Notes: generated from the letters alone by a model not told the origin. Counted from the stretch's first letter, positions 13,679 to 22,142 are shown. The stretch is 30,730 bases of DNA from Erysipelotrichaceae bacterium (GCA_900770275.1 CAAGJS010000123.1:1-30730), one strand, 5' to 3'. Numbers and translations: made by a program.

Positions 13679-14839
13679 ATGAAAAAAGAAAAATACATAT
13701 CGCTGTCTTCTGACCGAAAATATGTCCGCCTTCGCATCCGTCTCAACGGCACTGCAGTATCCCAGTCCTATATTGTCGAGGATTATGGAAGCGTACAGCT
13801 GGCAATGCGAGCAGCTGTAACCGATCGGGACACATGGCTGTCGAGGATCCATGCGGAGACAGTGTTCAACATGAATGCCAAGAAGACGTTCGCCGATGTC
13901 TATGTCGAGATGAAGGAGTTATTCCCAAAGCGGAAGAATACTTTCATCAAATATGATCTGCTGCACGGCAAGTACTTTTCGAATCTTGATACGATGTCGA
14001 TATCAAAGATCACAGCTGTTGAAATTATGCAGGTACTTAATGCCATGATCTCCATAGCTTCGCAGAACACCATTGCACAGGTCGTGGGCATCCTGCGGGT
14101 AACATTCCGCACCGCCCGGATCCGGAAGTATATCGCCACAAACCCGATGGAGGAAATTATCGTCCCGCGCTCTGAGTATGAAGCGCATCACCGGGAAGTG
14201 TCTGTATCCTTCGCCACCGTGCAGGAAATGATTGACGCGCTGGAGAACACGAAGCGTCAGTCCAGTGCGGTCCGCTGGAACCGCTATATGATCGCCCAAG
14301 CGCTGAAATGCATGTGGTATACCGGCATTCGCCCGGCTGAGGCATTCGCTCTAACCCGTGATGATGTGGATCTTGAGCATAAGCAGATCCGAATCCGGTC
14401 CGAAATCGGCTCCTCTTATGCCGAGATTAACGTTATCCGCCAGCCTAAAACAGCTCTGTCTAACCGGGCCATTCCGATCTCGGATGATCTTGCCGCTATT
14501 CTACAGAATTGTCTGTCAATGCATACCTATAATTTCGTTTTTCCGCTTTATAAGGGCGATCACTTTGACATGAAAAAAGCCCGCCAGATCGTCAATACGA
14601 CGGCCCAGCGGGTTGGTGTGAAGTTCTCCATGTATCAATTGCGTCATCAGTTCTCGACAGATCTGCTGCGCTCCGACGTGGATCCGCGTACCGTGCAGGA
14701 GCTGATGGGGCATGAGCACTTCACTATGTCTATCGATTATGCGCGGTCAGATGACGCCGCGAAACGTGACGCGATAAATGCCCGGAAAGCCAAGTCTGTC
14801 CAAAAAATTGACCTAAAGAATTCTGAAATGCGATCATAA
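13679..14839 (+). CDS. int: Tyrosine recombinase, phage integrase
   Basis: 386 residues. An N-terminal arm-binding region (1-60), a core-binding SAM-like domain (about 68-165), then the catalytic domain. Catalytic residues: R218 in TGIRPAE, K257 in QPKTALSNR, Y319-x-x-R322-H323 in YQLRHQF (Tyr replaces the first His of box II, a common variant), H345 in MGHEH and nucleophile Y354 in IDYARS. AAGGAGG lies 9 nt before ATG 13679. It catalyses site-specific integration and, with an excisionase, excision. It is the last gene of the prophage and is followed by a strong terminator. The att core is not identifiable here. Confidence 0.95.
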   Translation: MKKEKYISLSSDRKYVRLRIRLNGTAVSQSYIVEDYGSVQLAMRAAVTDRDTWLSRIHAETVFNMNAKKTFADVYVEMKELFPKRKNTFIKYDLLHGKYFSNLDTMSISKITAVEIMQVLNAMISIASQNTIAQVVGILRVTFRTARIRKYIATNPMEEIIVPRSEYEAHHREVSVSFATVQEMIDALENTKRQSSAVRWNRYMIAQALKCMWYTGIRPAEAFALTRDDVDLEHKQIRIRSEIGSSYAEINVIRQPKTALSNRAIPISDDLAAILQNCLSMHTYNFVFPLYKGDHFDMKKARQIVNTTAQRVGVKFSMYQLRHQFSTDLLRSDVDPRTVQELMGHEHFTMSIDYARSDDAAKRDAINARKAKSVQKIDLKNSEMRS

Positions 14840-14887
14840 AGCCATTTTTTGGCATGGTATGACTGCCATTGTCGGCACCATCAAGCA

Positions 14888-14912
14888 AAAGCCCGATTCC
14901 GGGGCTTTTTTT
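14888..14912 (+). terminator. Integrase terminator
   Basis: AAAGCCC / GGGGCTTT stem with a 6-nt loop followed by seven T, about 50 nt after the integrase stop. A 9-bp direct repeat GACTGCCAT flanks it (14861-14869 and 14918-14926). Confidence 0.8.
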
Positions 14913-14926
14913 GTGAGGACTGCCAT

Positions 14927-15172
14927 ATGGCAAAGAAAAGAAAACACAGAAAGCAAACAGACTGCGACGACATCCTGAACGATCCTTATCCCGACATGAA
15001 CGGAGATTTCGCCTACATCGCAGGCTATACGCCAGGCGGCGCTCCGTATGGCGTAACCCGGGAAGAAGAAGGCATCGATTCCAATCTTCCCTTCGAAGAA
15101 AAGGTCAGACTTTACAGGAAGAAGATCGAAAACGAACAGAAGGAAAATGCCTTCGATGATCTCCCCTTCTGA
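14927..15172 (+). CDS. Small conserved-looking hypothetical protein
   Basis: 81 residues from ATG 14927 with GAGGA upstream; a longer frame to 14849 runs through the terminator and is rejected. Basic N-terminus (MAKKRKHRKQ), then an acidic stretch and a helical tail (EEKVRLYRKKIENEQKENAF). No family recognised. It lies just outside the phage integrase, probably the first host gene or the gene next to the integration site. It is convergent with the ChbG-like gene, leaving 5 nt between the two stops. Confidence 0.6.
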   Translation: MAKKRKHRKQTDCDDILNDPYPDMNGDFAYIAGYTPGGAPYGVTREEEGIDSNLPFEEKVRLYRKKIENEQKENAFDDLPF

Positions 15173-15177
15173 TGCCA

Positions 15178-15984
15178 TCAATACAGATCGTAATAGGTAA
15201 TCAGCTCCACGTTGTGGTCACGGATCCAGTTTCTCAGCTGCTCCCCCATCAACATCTCCGCATCGCGCAAACGCTCGATGGAAAGCGACGAATGACTCAC
15301 AAGGTCCGCATCCACGTAGCCCGGATGTACCAGTACCATCGCATATTCATGGCTCAGAAGATAATCCGACACGTCCCCGACATTTACCTGAAACGAATCC
15401 TTTGATACCTGTGTCGCAGGGTCGAAGGATTTTTTCTTTGCCTTCCCAGCCTCCATCGGCGCCCTCCCCCAGGCACTGACGATGTCGTACTTCTGGATCA
15501 TGTCCGCACTGTAGGGGACACCTGTCGCTGCACTGATCTCGTGGATCGTCTCCTCATAGGGTTCACTGGAAATCGAATGGGCATGAAGATAGCCGGGTTT
15601 CTTTCCCGTCATCTCCACGAAGCGATTGTATTGCGCCCAAAGCTCACGCCGCACCTGACCCTTCGGAAACATTTCTCTTCTTCCTTCTTCACTGCCCCAG
15701 CGTGAATCATGGATCCGTACGTTGGAGCGGATGAATTCACCCGTTTCATCCACAAGGTCTTTAACCAACGCAGGATCCGATACCGAAGGACCCGTCACAA
15801 TATTGAAATCGATGCCGAAGCACACCTGTGGACGATCCGCCATAAAGCTGACCGCCAGCTTCGCCGCAGGCATATTCGCAAATAACCCTGTATTTCTCAG
15901 CACACCGAAATCGATGCAGTCAACGGCGCCGAACGTTACGCCCCGCGTAAATCCGAAATCATCACCCTCAACCAGCAGCTTCAT
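15178..15984 (-). CDS. ChbG/YdjC-family carbohydrate deacetylase homologue
   Basis: 268 residues from ATG 15984, chosen because AAGGAG lies 8 nt upstream. YdjC/ChbG family TIM-barrel-like fold: EGDDFGF (6-12, metal-binding Asp), YLHAHS (132-137) and VHPGY near the C-terminus. Known members remove acetyl groups from N-acetylated sugars, such as chitobiose. In the usual GxHLxLT segment the metal-ligand His is replaced by Asp (FGIDFNIVTG, D59), so metal binding or activity may differ. A terminator at 16001-16024 separates it from the gene upstream, so it may have its own promoter or rely on readthrough. Confidence 0.82.
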   Translation of the reverse strand: MKLLVEGDDFGFTRGVTFGAVDCIDFGVLRNTGLFANMPAAKLAVSFMADRPQVCFGIDFNIVTGPSVSDPALVKDLVDETGEFIRSNVRIHDSRWGSEEGRREMFPKGQVRRELWAQYNRFVEMTGKKPGYLHAHSISSEPYEETIHEISAATGVPYSADMIQKYDIVSAWGRAPMEAGKAKKKSFDPATQVSKDSFQVNVGDVSDYLLSHEYAMVLVHPGYVDADLVSHSSLSIERLRDAEMLMGEQLRNWIRDHNVELITYYDLY

Positions 15985-16000
15985 CTTTGATCTCCTTACC

Positions 16001-16024
16001 AAAAAAGGCGGAACATTCTCCGCC
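16001..16024 (-). terminator. Leftward Rho-independent terminator after the 226-residue gene
   Basis: GGCGGA / TCCGCC stem with a 6-nt loop, followed on the leftward strand by six T. It begins directly at the stop codon of the upstream gene, so the leftward gene cluster probably ends here. Confidence 0.85.
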
Positions 16025-16705
16025 TCAGTTCTTCACCATCTCAAGTTCACAATCCGCAGTATACGCATCCGGAACTTCCGTCAGCGTAAACGGATCCGCG
16101 GCACCCTTCTGGCTCACCCACGTCACCGACAGCGAATGATCATCCTTCCAGGAAAGATCAATGACCGCCCCGGCCACATTGCCAAAGTCAACTGTCTGCT
16201 TCAGATTATCAACCGAAAAGACCGCGACACGGCCAAACACATCGCCGATCGCAAGCAGATCCCCATTGCCGGCGATCCGCGTCACCGCACTCTCGAAACA
16301 ATGGTCATTGAGAATGTTGGCCATCGCCATATTCTCCTTGCGTCCCAGCTCATGACGCTTCACGACCTGGCGCGTACCTTCGATAATCGACTCATGATCG
16401 AATAACGACTGCCACACTTCGAGCGAAAGGAAGAACTTTGACTCTACCCTGCACGGATCGAGACTGCACTTCAGCACCTCACCATCCCGCAGACCGACAT
16501 AGAGCACATCCTCATGGATCGCAACCGCATCAAAATAAAAGTCGACCGGAATCTCGCCGAACACACTGCCATCTTCCTTCTTCAGCACCAGCGTATACGG
16601 CTTCTGATCCGCATAAAGATTCATATCGCGATAGCGCAGAGGCTGATCCAGATCCGGATTTTCCCGGTACGCATTTTCAACATTCCTTGTGTCTGTAAAT
16701 TTCAT
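16025..16705 (-). CDS. Hypothetical beta-rich protein, propeller-like
   Basis: 226 residues; GAGGAT lies 7 nt before ATG 16705. The sequence is made of repeated short beta-strand blocks with hydrophobic/polar alternation (DAVAIHEDVLYVGLRDGEVLKCSL, DLLAIGDVFGRVAVFSVDNL, HSLSVTWVS) as in WD40-type propellers. Only part of a propeller would fit in this length, and I cannot name a family. No signal peptide or transmembrane segment. It lies 9 nt downstream of the serine-hydrolase gene in the same leftward cluster. Function unknown. Confidence 0.7.
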   Translation of the reverse strand: MKFTDTRNVENAYRENPDLDQPLRYRDMNLYADQKPYTLVLKKEDGSVFGEIPVDFYFDAVAIHEDVLYVGLRDGEVLKCSLDPCRVESKFFLSLEVWQSLFDHESIIEGTRQVVKRHELGRKENMAMANILNDHCFESAVTRIAGNGDLLAIGDVFGRVAVFSVDNLKQTVDFGNVAGAVIDLSWKDDHSLSVTWVSQKGAADPFTLTEVPDAYTADCELEMVKN

Positions 16706-16714
16706 TGGTTATCC

Positions 16715-17719
16715 TCAGTTCAGATCCGAAATCATATCATCATGAGCCGTTAATAGCGGCGTAAACAGCGTCGTCAGCTGCGCAAAGTCCGCCGGCGCAT
16801 TGGTCATCGCAACGATGATGAACGGATGATCCTCATACACGATGCCGCCCTCATTGGTCGAAATGAATGTATCCTCCGCCGTCTCACCGACATAATAGAT
16901 CCAGCCCGCCTTCGTACGCATCTTCGTATCCGCAGACACGAGCTGACGCAGCGATGAGGCATTGGGCGTCTCATACCACGAAGCACAGGTCCTTCCCTCC
17001 GGATCATTCAGAAACCAGAAGTAGTTCACCGCCCAAAGCTTCGCCACCTGACGCGCCCCATAGTACGGATACATCTTCGTCGCAATCGCCGGATCCGCCC
17101 CCGCAAGTTCAACCCAGGCACGGATCGGCGGAAACGAATACTTATCAATCAGATACTGATACGCATCATTGTCACTGTTGCGCACCGCCTGTTCCATGCT
17201 CGCACCATCATTGGCAAGCGCACCGTCAACCGTATCCGCCGTCGAAGCGATATAGAATGCCTTGATCGAAGACGCCGAATAGAAATATTCATCCGCATGG
17301 TAGGACAATGACCTTCCCGTCTGCAGATCATAGAGCACAAAGCCAGCCTCGTAGCCGTTTCCTTCCACCGTATTGACCGCCTTCTGAAGGTCCGCAAGCA
17401 CCGACGCATTCACATCGTAGCCAACAGCCGTAATCTGATCCGTATCTTCCGGAATCGCATCCAGCATCTCTTCGGTACCTTCCAGCGTCGTAAGATCAAC
17501 CGGATCCGGCGTCGCCGTAGGAATTGCCGAAGGCTCTGGAGAAGCCAGCGAAGAAACTGCCTCAGCTGTCGAAACAGAACCGGAAACCGCAGCCTGCGAA
17601 TCATTCCTGACTTCCCCAGGCAGATATCTGGATCCAAGCAGGCACAGAATCAACAGACATAAAAGCACAAGAATAATAGTCAAAAGACGTTTTGTTTTAC
17701 TGCCGCTTCCCTGTTTCAC
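16715..17719 (-). CDS. Membrane-anchored class A beta-lactamase-fold serine hydrolase
   Basis: 334 residues from a GTG at 17719. GGGGAG lies 6 nt before it; an upstream in-frame TTG (17743) lacks a Shine-Dalgarno. One N-terminal membrane anchor (about 11-30, RLLTIILVLLCLLILCLLGS), a Ser/Thr/Pro-rich spacer (about 40-75), then an extracytoplasmic catalytic domain. Motifs: SxxK as SSIK (150-153), SDN (182-184) and RTKAGW (268-273) in place of KTG. These are the marks of class A beta-lactamase-related hydrolases, but I see no clear Omega-loop glutamate, so a cell-wall role is as likely as antibiotic hydrolysis. It follows the AlaX gene by 50 nt. Confidence 0.85.
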   Translation of the reverse strand: MKQGSGSKTKRLLTIILVLLCLLILCLLGSRYLPGEVRNDSQAAVSGSVSTAEAVSSLASPEPSAIPTATPDPVDLTTLEGTEEMLDAIPEDTDQITAVGYDVNASVLADLQKAVNTVEGNGYEAGFVLYDLQTGRSLSYHADEYFYSASSIKAFYIASTADTVDGALANDGASMEQAVRNSDNDAYQYLIDKYSFPPIRAWVELAGADPAIATKMYPYYGARQVAKLWAVNYFWFLNDPEGRTCASWYETPNASSLRQLVSADTKMRTKAGWIYYVGETAEDTFISTNEGGIVYEDHPFIIVAMTNAPADFAQLTTLFTPLLTAHDDMISDLN

Positions 17720-17769
17720 GCTGTTCTCCCCAACTAAACGCAACTATTAAACCACAAACAGGGAACAAA

Positions 17770-18945
17770 TCACTTGGAACCTGTAAACAATGCCTTCAAA
17801 GTGTCCTCGATTTCTGTCTTTTGTGCCTGAAAGCGGCCCTGGATCATATCCACACTGCCGCCACCCCGGCCATTGAGAGCCGAATTGATCTCCTTTGCCT
17901 TCGCACGCAGATCGACGCTCTGACTGATCAGAATGTAGCGCCAGCCATCCGATTCCTTCAGAAAGCCACCGCACACACCGACATGTTTCTCTTCAACAGC
18001 GCGGTTGCAGAAGCGTCGCAGCTCCACCGGATCCCCTTCTTCCTCAAAGTCCAGGACCAGCGGCGCATTTTCTTTAATCGTCTTATACTTTTCATCCAGC
18101 TGCAGACGATAGAGCTCCTTCATCCTGTTTTGGAGGGCCATGTTTTCTGCCTGCAGTTTTCCCGTTCCTTCCGCTATCTCTAACGGCGGAACTGACAGCA
18201 GACGGGAGATCGACGCCGCATTATGACGAAGCTGACGCATGTAGGCAAGCGCCCGATCACCGGCAAGCAGTCCGATCCGTACACCGCCCTTATAGTTTTC
18301 AAAGCTCGTCATCAGCACCAGGCCGATTTCACCTGTATGTTTCACATGCGTACCGCAGCACGCACACACATCAACCCCCGGATAGGTAACAATACGAATC
18401 GTCCCCGTCAGCTCCTTCTTCGAGCGGTAGGAAAGCGAATCCAGTTCCTCTTTGGAAGGGTAGGTTATTACCGAAGGCAGATCTTCCCAGATCGCCCGAT
18501 TGACCTTCTCCTCGATCTCTTCCGCATCTTCGAGCGTCATCGGACCGTCAAAGTCAACCGTCACCAGCTTCTCATTCATGTGGAAGCCGACATTGTCATA
18601 GCCAAACTTCTGGTGCACAAAACCGGAAAACAGATGTTCCCCCGAGTGCTGCTGCATGAAGTCGAAGCGCCGTTTCCAGTAAATGACACCATGCACAGCA
18701 GTTCCTTCCGCAATCGGCTCACTGACCGTATGCCAGATGATGTCCTGCTTGTCACGCTGCACATCGCTGACCGCAAGGCCATTGATCGTACCATGATCGC
18801 ATGGCTGACCGCCGCCTTCGGGATAAAATGCCGTATCGCTTAACTGCAGAAGATACTTGCCATCTTTTTCCTTACAGGAAAGTACCGTCGCATCAAATTC
18901 CTTCGCATACGGATCCTTGTAAAACAGTTCCTTCATCTCAGCCAT
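17770..18945 (-). CDS. AlaX-type alanyl-tRNA editing protein
   Basis: 391 residues from ATG 18945. AGG lies 5 nt upstream; an in-frame GTG at 18951 overlaps the stop of the preceding gene. It resembles free-standing AlaRS editing domains that hydrolyse Ser- or Gly-tRNA(Ala). The zinc motif HxxxH is H100-H104 (QHSGEH), paired with CxxxH at C196-H200 (ACCGTH). The N-terminal TAFYPEGGGQPCDHG is the usual AlaX entry motif. The C-terminal part from about 250 has a coiled coil and a DHHA1-like region ending GRGGGSVDMIQG. This is the long AlaX form. All catalytic residues are present. Confidence 0.93.
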   Translation of the reverse strand: MAEMKELFYKDPYAKEFDATVLSCKEKDGKYLLQLSDTAFYPEGGGQPCDHGTINGLAVSDVQRDKQDIIWHTVSEPIAEGTAVHGVIYWKRRFDFMQQHSGEHLFSGFVHQKFGYDNVGFHMNEKLVTVDFDGPMTLEDAEEIEEKVNRAIWEDLPSVITYPSKEELDSLSYRSKKELTGTIRIVTYPGVDVCACCGTHVKHTGEIGLVLMTSFENYKGGVRIGLLAGDRALAYMRQLRHNAASISRLLSVPPLEIAEGTGKLQAENMALQNRMKELYRLQLDEKYKTIKENAPLVLDFEEEGDPVELRRFCNRAVEEKHVGVCGGFLKESDGWRYILISQSVDLRAKAKEINSALNGRGGGSVDMIQGRFQAQKTEIEDTLKALFTGSK

Positions 18946-18947
18946 AC

Positions 18948-19472
18948 TCACCTCATCAGACGGTCATACCAGTAGAATTCACACGACGCCGCCAGAAACA
19001 GAACGGCCAGCAGAAGACAGATGCCCGACACCGAATAGCACGCATTGCGCCAGGAAGAAAAGCCCGTGACCATCACGTCATACAGCTGATTCAGAAACAG
19101 AAACGGAGCTACCGGCCAAAGGTGCTGAAGACGCTTGCGGCGCACAAGAAAGCTCAGAAACACGTAGCCGGCACTGTTGAGCAGATACAGAACGCATAGC
19201 AGCAGATTGTATCCCGCCCATTCCGCAATCGCATACCACGCACTGAGCGCCGCAATCAATAACAGAAAGCGCGAAATCGTACTGCGCTTATTTGTCCGTA
19301 ACAGAACGATGCCGAAAATGAATACGGCCACCGCCGTCCACACATCCGGAAACTTCAGAATATTGGACAGCGAAAACAAAAAGCTCCCGTACGAAAGAGA
19401 GATAACAAACAGATAAAGCGCAGACTGAACAATGAATAGTATGCCTGCCGTAATCTTGAACCCTTTATACAT
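18948..19472 (-). CDS. Polytopic membrane protein of unknown function
   Basis: 174 residues with about five hydrophobic segments (ITAGILFIVQSALYLFVISL, VWTAVAVFIFGIVLL, FLLLIAALSAWYAIAEWAGYNLLLCVLYLL, GYVFLSFLV and ICLLLAVLFLAASC). Charged residues are mostly confined to short loops. The Shine-Dalgarno (AGAGGA) directly touches ATG 19472, unusual spacing, so translation may be weak. It overlaps the AlaX region by start/stop coupling and may be the first gene of the leftward cluster ending at 16001. No family recognised. Confidence 0.75.
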   Translation of the reverse strand: MYKGFKITAGILFIVQSALYLFVISLSYGSFLFSLSNILKFPDVWTAVAVFIFGIVLLRTNKRSTISRFLLLIAALSAWYAIAEWAGYNLLLCVLYLLNSAGYVFLSFLVRRKRLQHLWPVAPFLFLNQLYDVMVTGFSSWRNACYSVSGICLLLAVLFLAASCEFYWYDRLMR

Positions 19473-19519
19473 TCCTCTATTTTACGATGGAACATCCCAT
19501 TTGTCCCAGAAACAAATCG

Positions 19520-19548
19520 TGCCCGCAGACGCAATGCGCCAGCGGGCA
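19520..19548 (-). terminator. Probable terminator after the phosphoketolase gene
   Basis: TGCCCGC / GCGGGCA stem (19520-19526 and 19542-19548) with a 15-nt loop, followed on the leftward strand by a T-rich but interrupted run. It lies about 60 nt beyond the phosphoketolase stop. Confidence 0.5.
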
Positions 19549-19568
19549 GAATACGGCTATTCAATACC

Positions 19569-19612
19569 GCATCGATATCGCAATCAATATCACAATCAAT
19601 ACTGCAATCAAT
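19569..19612. repeat. 12-bp tandem repeat at the end of the phosphoketolase gene
   Basis: CAATCAAT begins at 19581, 19593 and 19605, exactly 12 apart, with a degraded fourth unit at 19569. The repeat starts inside the stop codon region of the phosphoketolase gene and runs outward. It appears to be a minisatellite; it is not in a plausible coding frame. Confidence 0.7.
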
Positions 19613-22007
19613 CGTGGAGCGGCTTCCACTGCCAGTCTTCAATCTCCGGCATATCACGGCCATACTCCTGAATGTACTGCTTATGCGCCACCAGCTTATC
19701 ATTCATCAGCTGATACAGATACGCTCCGCGATTGCCAAGCTTCGGCAGCCGCAGAAGAACATCCTGCACCAGATGGAAGCGATCAATGTCGTTCTGCACG
19801 CGCATATCGAACGGCGTCGTAATCGTTCCCTCTTCCTTATAGCCGCGCACATGGAGATCACGGTTATGGCGGCGGTAGGTCAGCTCATGGATCAATGTCG
19901 GATAGCCATGGAACGCAAACACGATCGGCTTATCCTTCGTAAACAACATGTCATATTCCGCATCGGTCAGGCCATGCGGATGCTCGCTGGCCGGCTGCAG
20001 CTTGAAGAGGTCCACAACGTTGATGAAGCGAACCTTCACCTCCGGCAGATATTCATGCAGAATCGATGTCGCCGCCAGAGCTTCCAGCGTCGGCGTATCA
20101 CCAGCGCATGCCATCACGACATCCGGCTCCTCGCCGATATCGGTCGAAGCCCAGCTCCAGATGCCGATGCCCTGGGTGCAGTGCTTCACCGCCTCATCCA
20201 TCGACAGCCACTGTGGACGCGGATGCTTGGAAGCCACAATGACATTGACATAGTTCTTCGACTTGATGCAGTGATCGAAGCACGACAGCAGACAGTTGGC
20301 ATCAGGCGGAAGATAGAGACGAACAACATCTGCCTTCTTGTTGGCAATATGATCCAGGAAGCCCGGATCCTGATGCGTAAAGCCATTATGATCCTGCTGC
20401 CAGATATGCGACGTCAGAATGATATTCAGCGACGCAATCTCCTCGCGCCACGGCAGCTGGTTGCACACCTTGAGCCACTTCGCATGCTGCGCAGCCATAG
20501 AGTCAATGATGCGCGCAAATGCCTCATAGGAATCGAAGAAACCATGACGACCTGTCAGAAGATAACCTTCCAGCCATCCTTCACACATATGTTCCGAAAG
20601 GAAGGAATCCAGAAAACGGCCATCACTCGACAGCAGCTCATCGTTCGGCTCAATCGGGGCCTCCCATTGCCGGTTGGTCGCCTCAAAGGCATAATTCAGA
20701 CGATTGGACAATGCCTCATCCGGCGAAAAGGAACGGAAGTTGCGGCTCTTCTCATTGGCACGGAACACATCGGCCACGAATTTGCCAAGCTCAATCATAT
20801 CCTGCGCCGTAACGGTGCCGTGTCCTTCCATCCTGACGCCATAGTCGCGAAAATCAGGAACCACAAGGTCACGCAGCAGCTTGCCGCCGTTAGCGTGCGG
20901 GTTGGCGCCGATCCGATGATCGCCCTTCGGTGCCAGCTCCTTCAGATCTGCGCGCAGCGAACCGTCTTCATTGAACAGCTTCTCCGGATGATAGCTCTTG
21001 AGCCACGCCTCTACCATGCCTACGTGTTCCGGCTTCGACATATCGACCGGAACCTGATGCGCACGGAAACAGCCTTCCACAGGCTTGCCTTCCACTTCCT
21101 TCGGTCCCGTCCAGCCCTTTGGCGTACGCAGCACAATCATCGGCCAGCGCGGACGTGTCGCATCACCCGTTTCACGAGCGTGCTTCTGGATCGCCTTGAT
21201 CTCTTCGATGCAGGTATCCATCGTCTCGGCCATCAGCCGGTGCATCGTCATCGGATCACTGCCTTCGACGAAGTGCGGCTCCCAGCCGTAGCCCTTCATC
21301 AGATCTTCCAGCTCCTCGTGCGAGATGCGGGAAAGGACAGTCGGGTTCGAGATCTTATATCCATTGAGATGAAGAACCGGAAGAACAGCTCCATCTGTAA
21401 TCGGATTCAGGAACTTGTTGCTGTGCCACGACGTAGCTAACGGCCCCGTCTCGGCTTCACCATCGCCGACAATGACAGTCGCAATCAGATCCGGATTATC
21501 AAGAACGGCGCCAAAGCCGTGAGCCAGCGAATACCCAAGCTCCCCACCCTCGTTAATGGAGCCCGGCGTCTCCGGCGCACAGTGCGAAGGCACTCCGCCC
21601 GGGAAGCTGAAGCGCTTGAACATCCGCTGCAGACCCTTTTCATCCTGCGAAATTTCAGGATAGACGTCGGTATAGGATCCGTCGAGCCAGTCGTTGGCGA
21701 TGAAGAAGTTACCGCCATGGCCCGGTCCGGACAGAAGGATCATGTCGAGGTCATACCGCTTAATCACCCGATTGCAGTGAACGAAGACAAAGTTCTGTCC
21801 CGGGACGGTGCCCCAGTGTCCGACAATCTTGTGCTTGATCATGTCACGGGTCAGCGGCTTTTTCAGCAGAGGATTGTCGAGGAGGTAGAGCTGAGCAGCA
21901 GAGAGATAGTTGGCCGCCATCCAGTATTCATTCATCTTCGAAAGAAGTGAATCAGTGATGGGTCCCTTTTCCTCCACTGCCGGTACGGTAGTGTTCGGTT
22001 CTGCCAT
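19608..22007 (-). CDS. xfp: Xylulose-5-phosphate/fructose-6-phosphate phosphoketolase
   Basis: 799 residues from ATG 22007, preceded by AAGGAG at about 8 nt; the frame is open further upstream but without a start signal. Thiamine-diphosphate enzyme that cleaves xylulose-5-P or fructose-6-P with phosphate to acetyl-phosphate plus a triose or tetrose phosphate, the key step of the phosphoketolase pathway. Both family signatures are present: EGGELGY (about residue 150) and DNPDLIATVIVGDGEAETG (about 165). The N-terminal GHWGTVPGQNF and SGPGHGG segments are also typical. Length is as expected. It is a monocistronic leftward gene between the CapA-like gene and the small membrane protein, with a probable terminator. 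Confidence 0.97.
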   Translation of the reverse strand: MAEPNTTVPAVEEKGPITDSLLSKMNEYWMAANYLSAAQLYLLDNPLLKKPLTRDMIKHKIVGHWGTVPGQNFVFVHCNRVIKRYDLDMILLSGPGHGGNFFIANDWLDGSYTDVYPEISQDEKGLQRMFKRFSFPGGVPSHCAPETPGSINEGGELGYSLAHGFGAVLDNPDLIATVIVGDGEAETGPLATSWHSNKFLNPITDGAVLPVLHLNGYKISNPTVLSRISHEELEDLMKGYGWEPHFVEGSDPMTMHRLMAETMDTCIEEIKAIQKHARETGDATRPRWPMIVLRTPKGWTGPKEVEGKPVEGCFRAHQVPVDMSKPEHVGMVEAWLKSYHPEKLFNEDGSLRADLKELAPKGDHRIGANPHANGGKLLRDLVVPDFRDYGVRMEGHGTVTAQDMIELGKFVADVFRANEKSRNFRSFSPDEALSNRLNYAFEATNRQWEAPIEPNDELLSSDGRFLDSFLSEHMCEGWLEGYLLTGRHGFFDSYEAFARIIDSMAAQHAKWLKVCNQLPWREEIASLNIILTSHIWQQDHNGFTHQDPGFLDHIANKKADVVRLYLPPDANCLLSCFDHCIKSKNYVNVIVASKHPRPQWLSMDEAVKHCTQGIGIWSWASTDIGEEPDVVMACAGDTPTLEALAATSILHEYLPEVKVRFINVVDLFKLQPASEHPHGLTDAEYDMLFTKDKPIVFAFHGYPTLIHELTYRRHNRDLHVRGYKEEGTITTPFDMRVQNDIDRFHLVQDVLLRLPKLGNRGAYLYQLMNDKLVAHKQYIQEYGRDMPEIEDWQWKPLHD

Positions 22008-22096
22008 AGAATTCTCCTTTTTGTTTGTTCTTTTGTAATTGTTATGATACTCACAAATCGTCCGGAATGGAACTCTCCTGCATCCGAGAACAGGCA

Positions 22097-22110
22097 CTAA
22101 ACCGTTTCCA
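22097..22110. promoter_or_regulatory. Weak catabolite-responsive-element-like site upstream of xfp
   Basis: On the leftward strand TGGAAACGGTTTAG keeps the central AANCG and TTT of the cre consensus but has mismatches at the right end. It lies about 90 nt before the xfp ATG. Control by CcpA would suit a fermentation gene, but the match is imperfect. Confidence 0.25.
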
Positions 22111-22142
22111 TTTTTCAAAATATGTAACAGATACAATCCCTT

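Larger units (their letters stand above)
1..14912. mobile_element. Prophage, replication and lysogeny end (left end outside window)
   Basis: A continuous block of phage genes: a leftward early/replication operon, a divergent repressor, an Abi-like gene and a tyrosine integrase at the right-hand edge. Translational coupling by ATGA overlaps is frequent in the leftward operon, as is usual in phage early regions. The integrase terminator (14888-14912) is the last clearly phage-linked element; the exact right boundary and att core cannot be fixed because the other end lies outside the window. Structural and lysis genes are not seen and would lie to the left of position 1. Nothing in the visible genes is disrupted, so the prophage may be functional, but only part of it is visible. 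Confidence 0.9.

Noticed and set aside
14849..14926. Upstream extension of the small host gene after the integrase
   Set aside because: It would be translated through the integrase terminator; a clear GAGGA lies before ATG 14927.
19614..21440. Rightward 608-codon ORF opposite phosphoketolase
   Set aside because: Shadow of a highly conserved enzyme caused by codon bias; the composition is Arg/His/Gln-rich.
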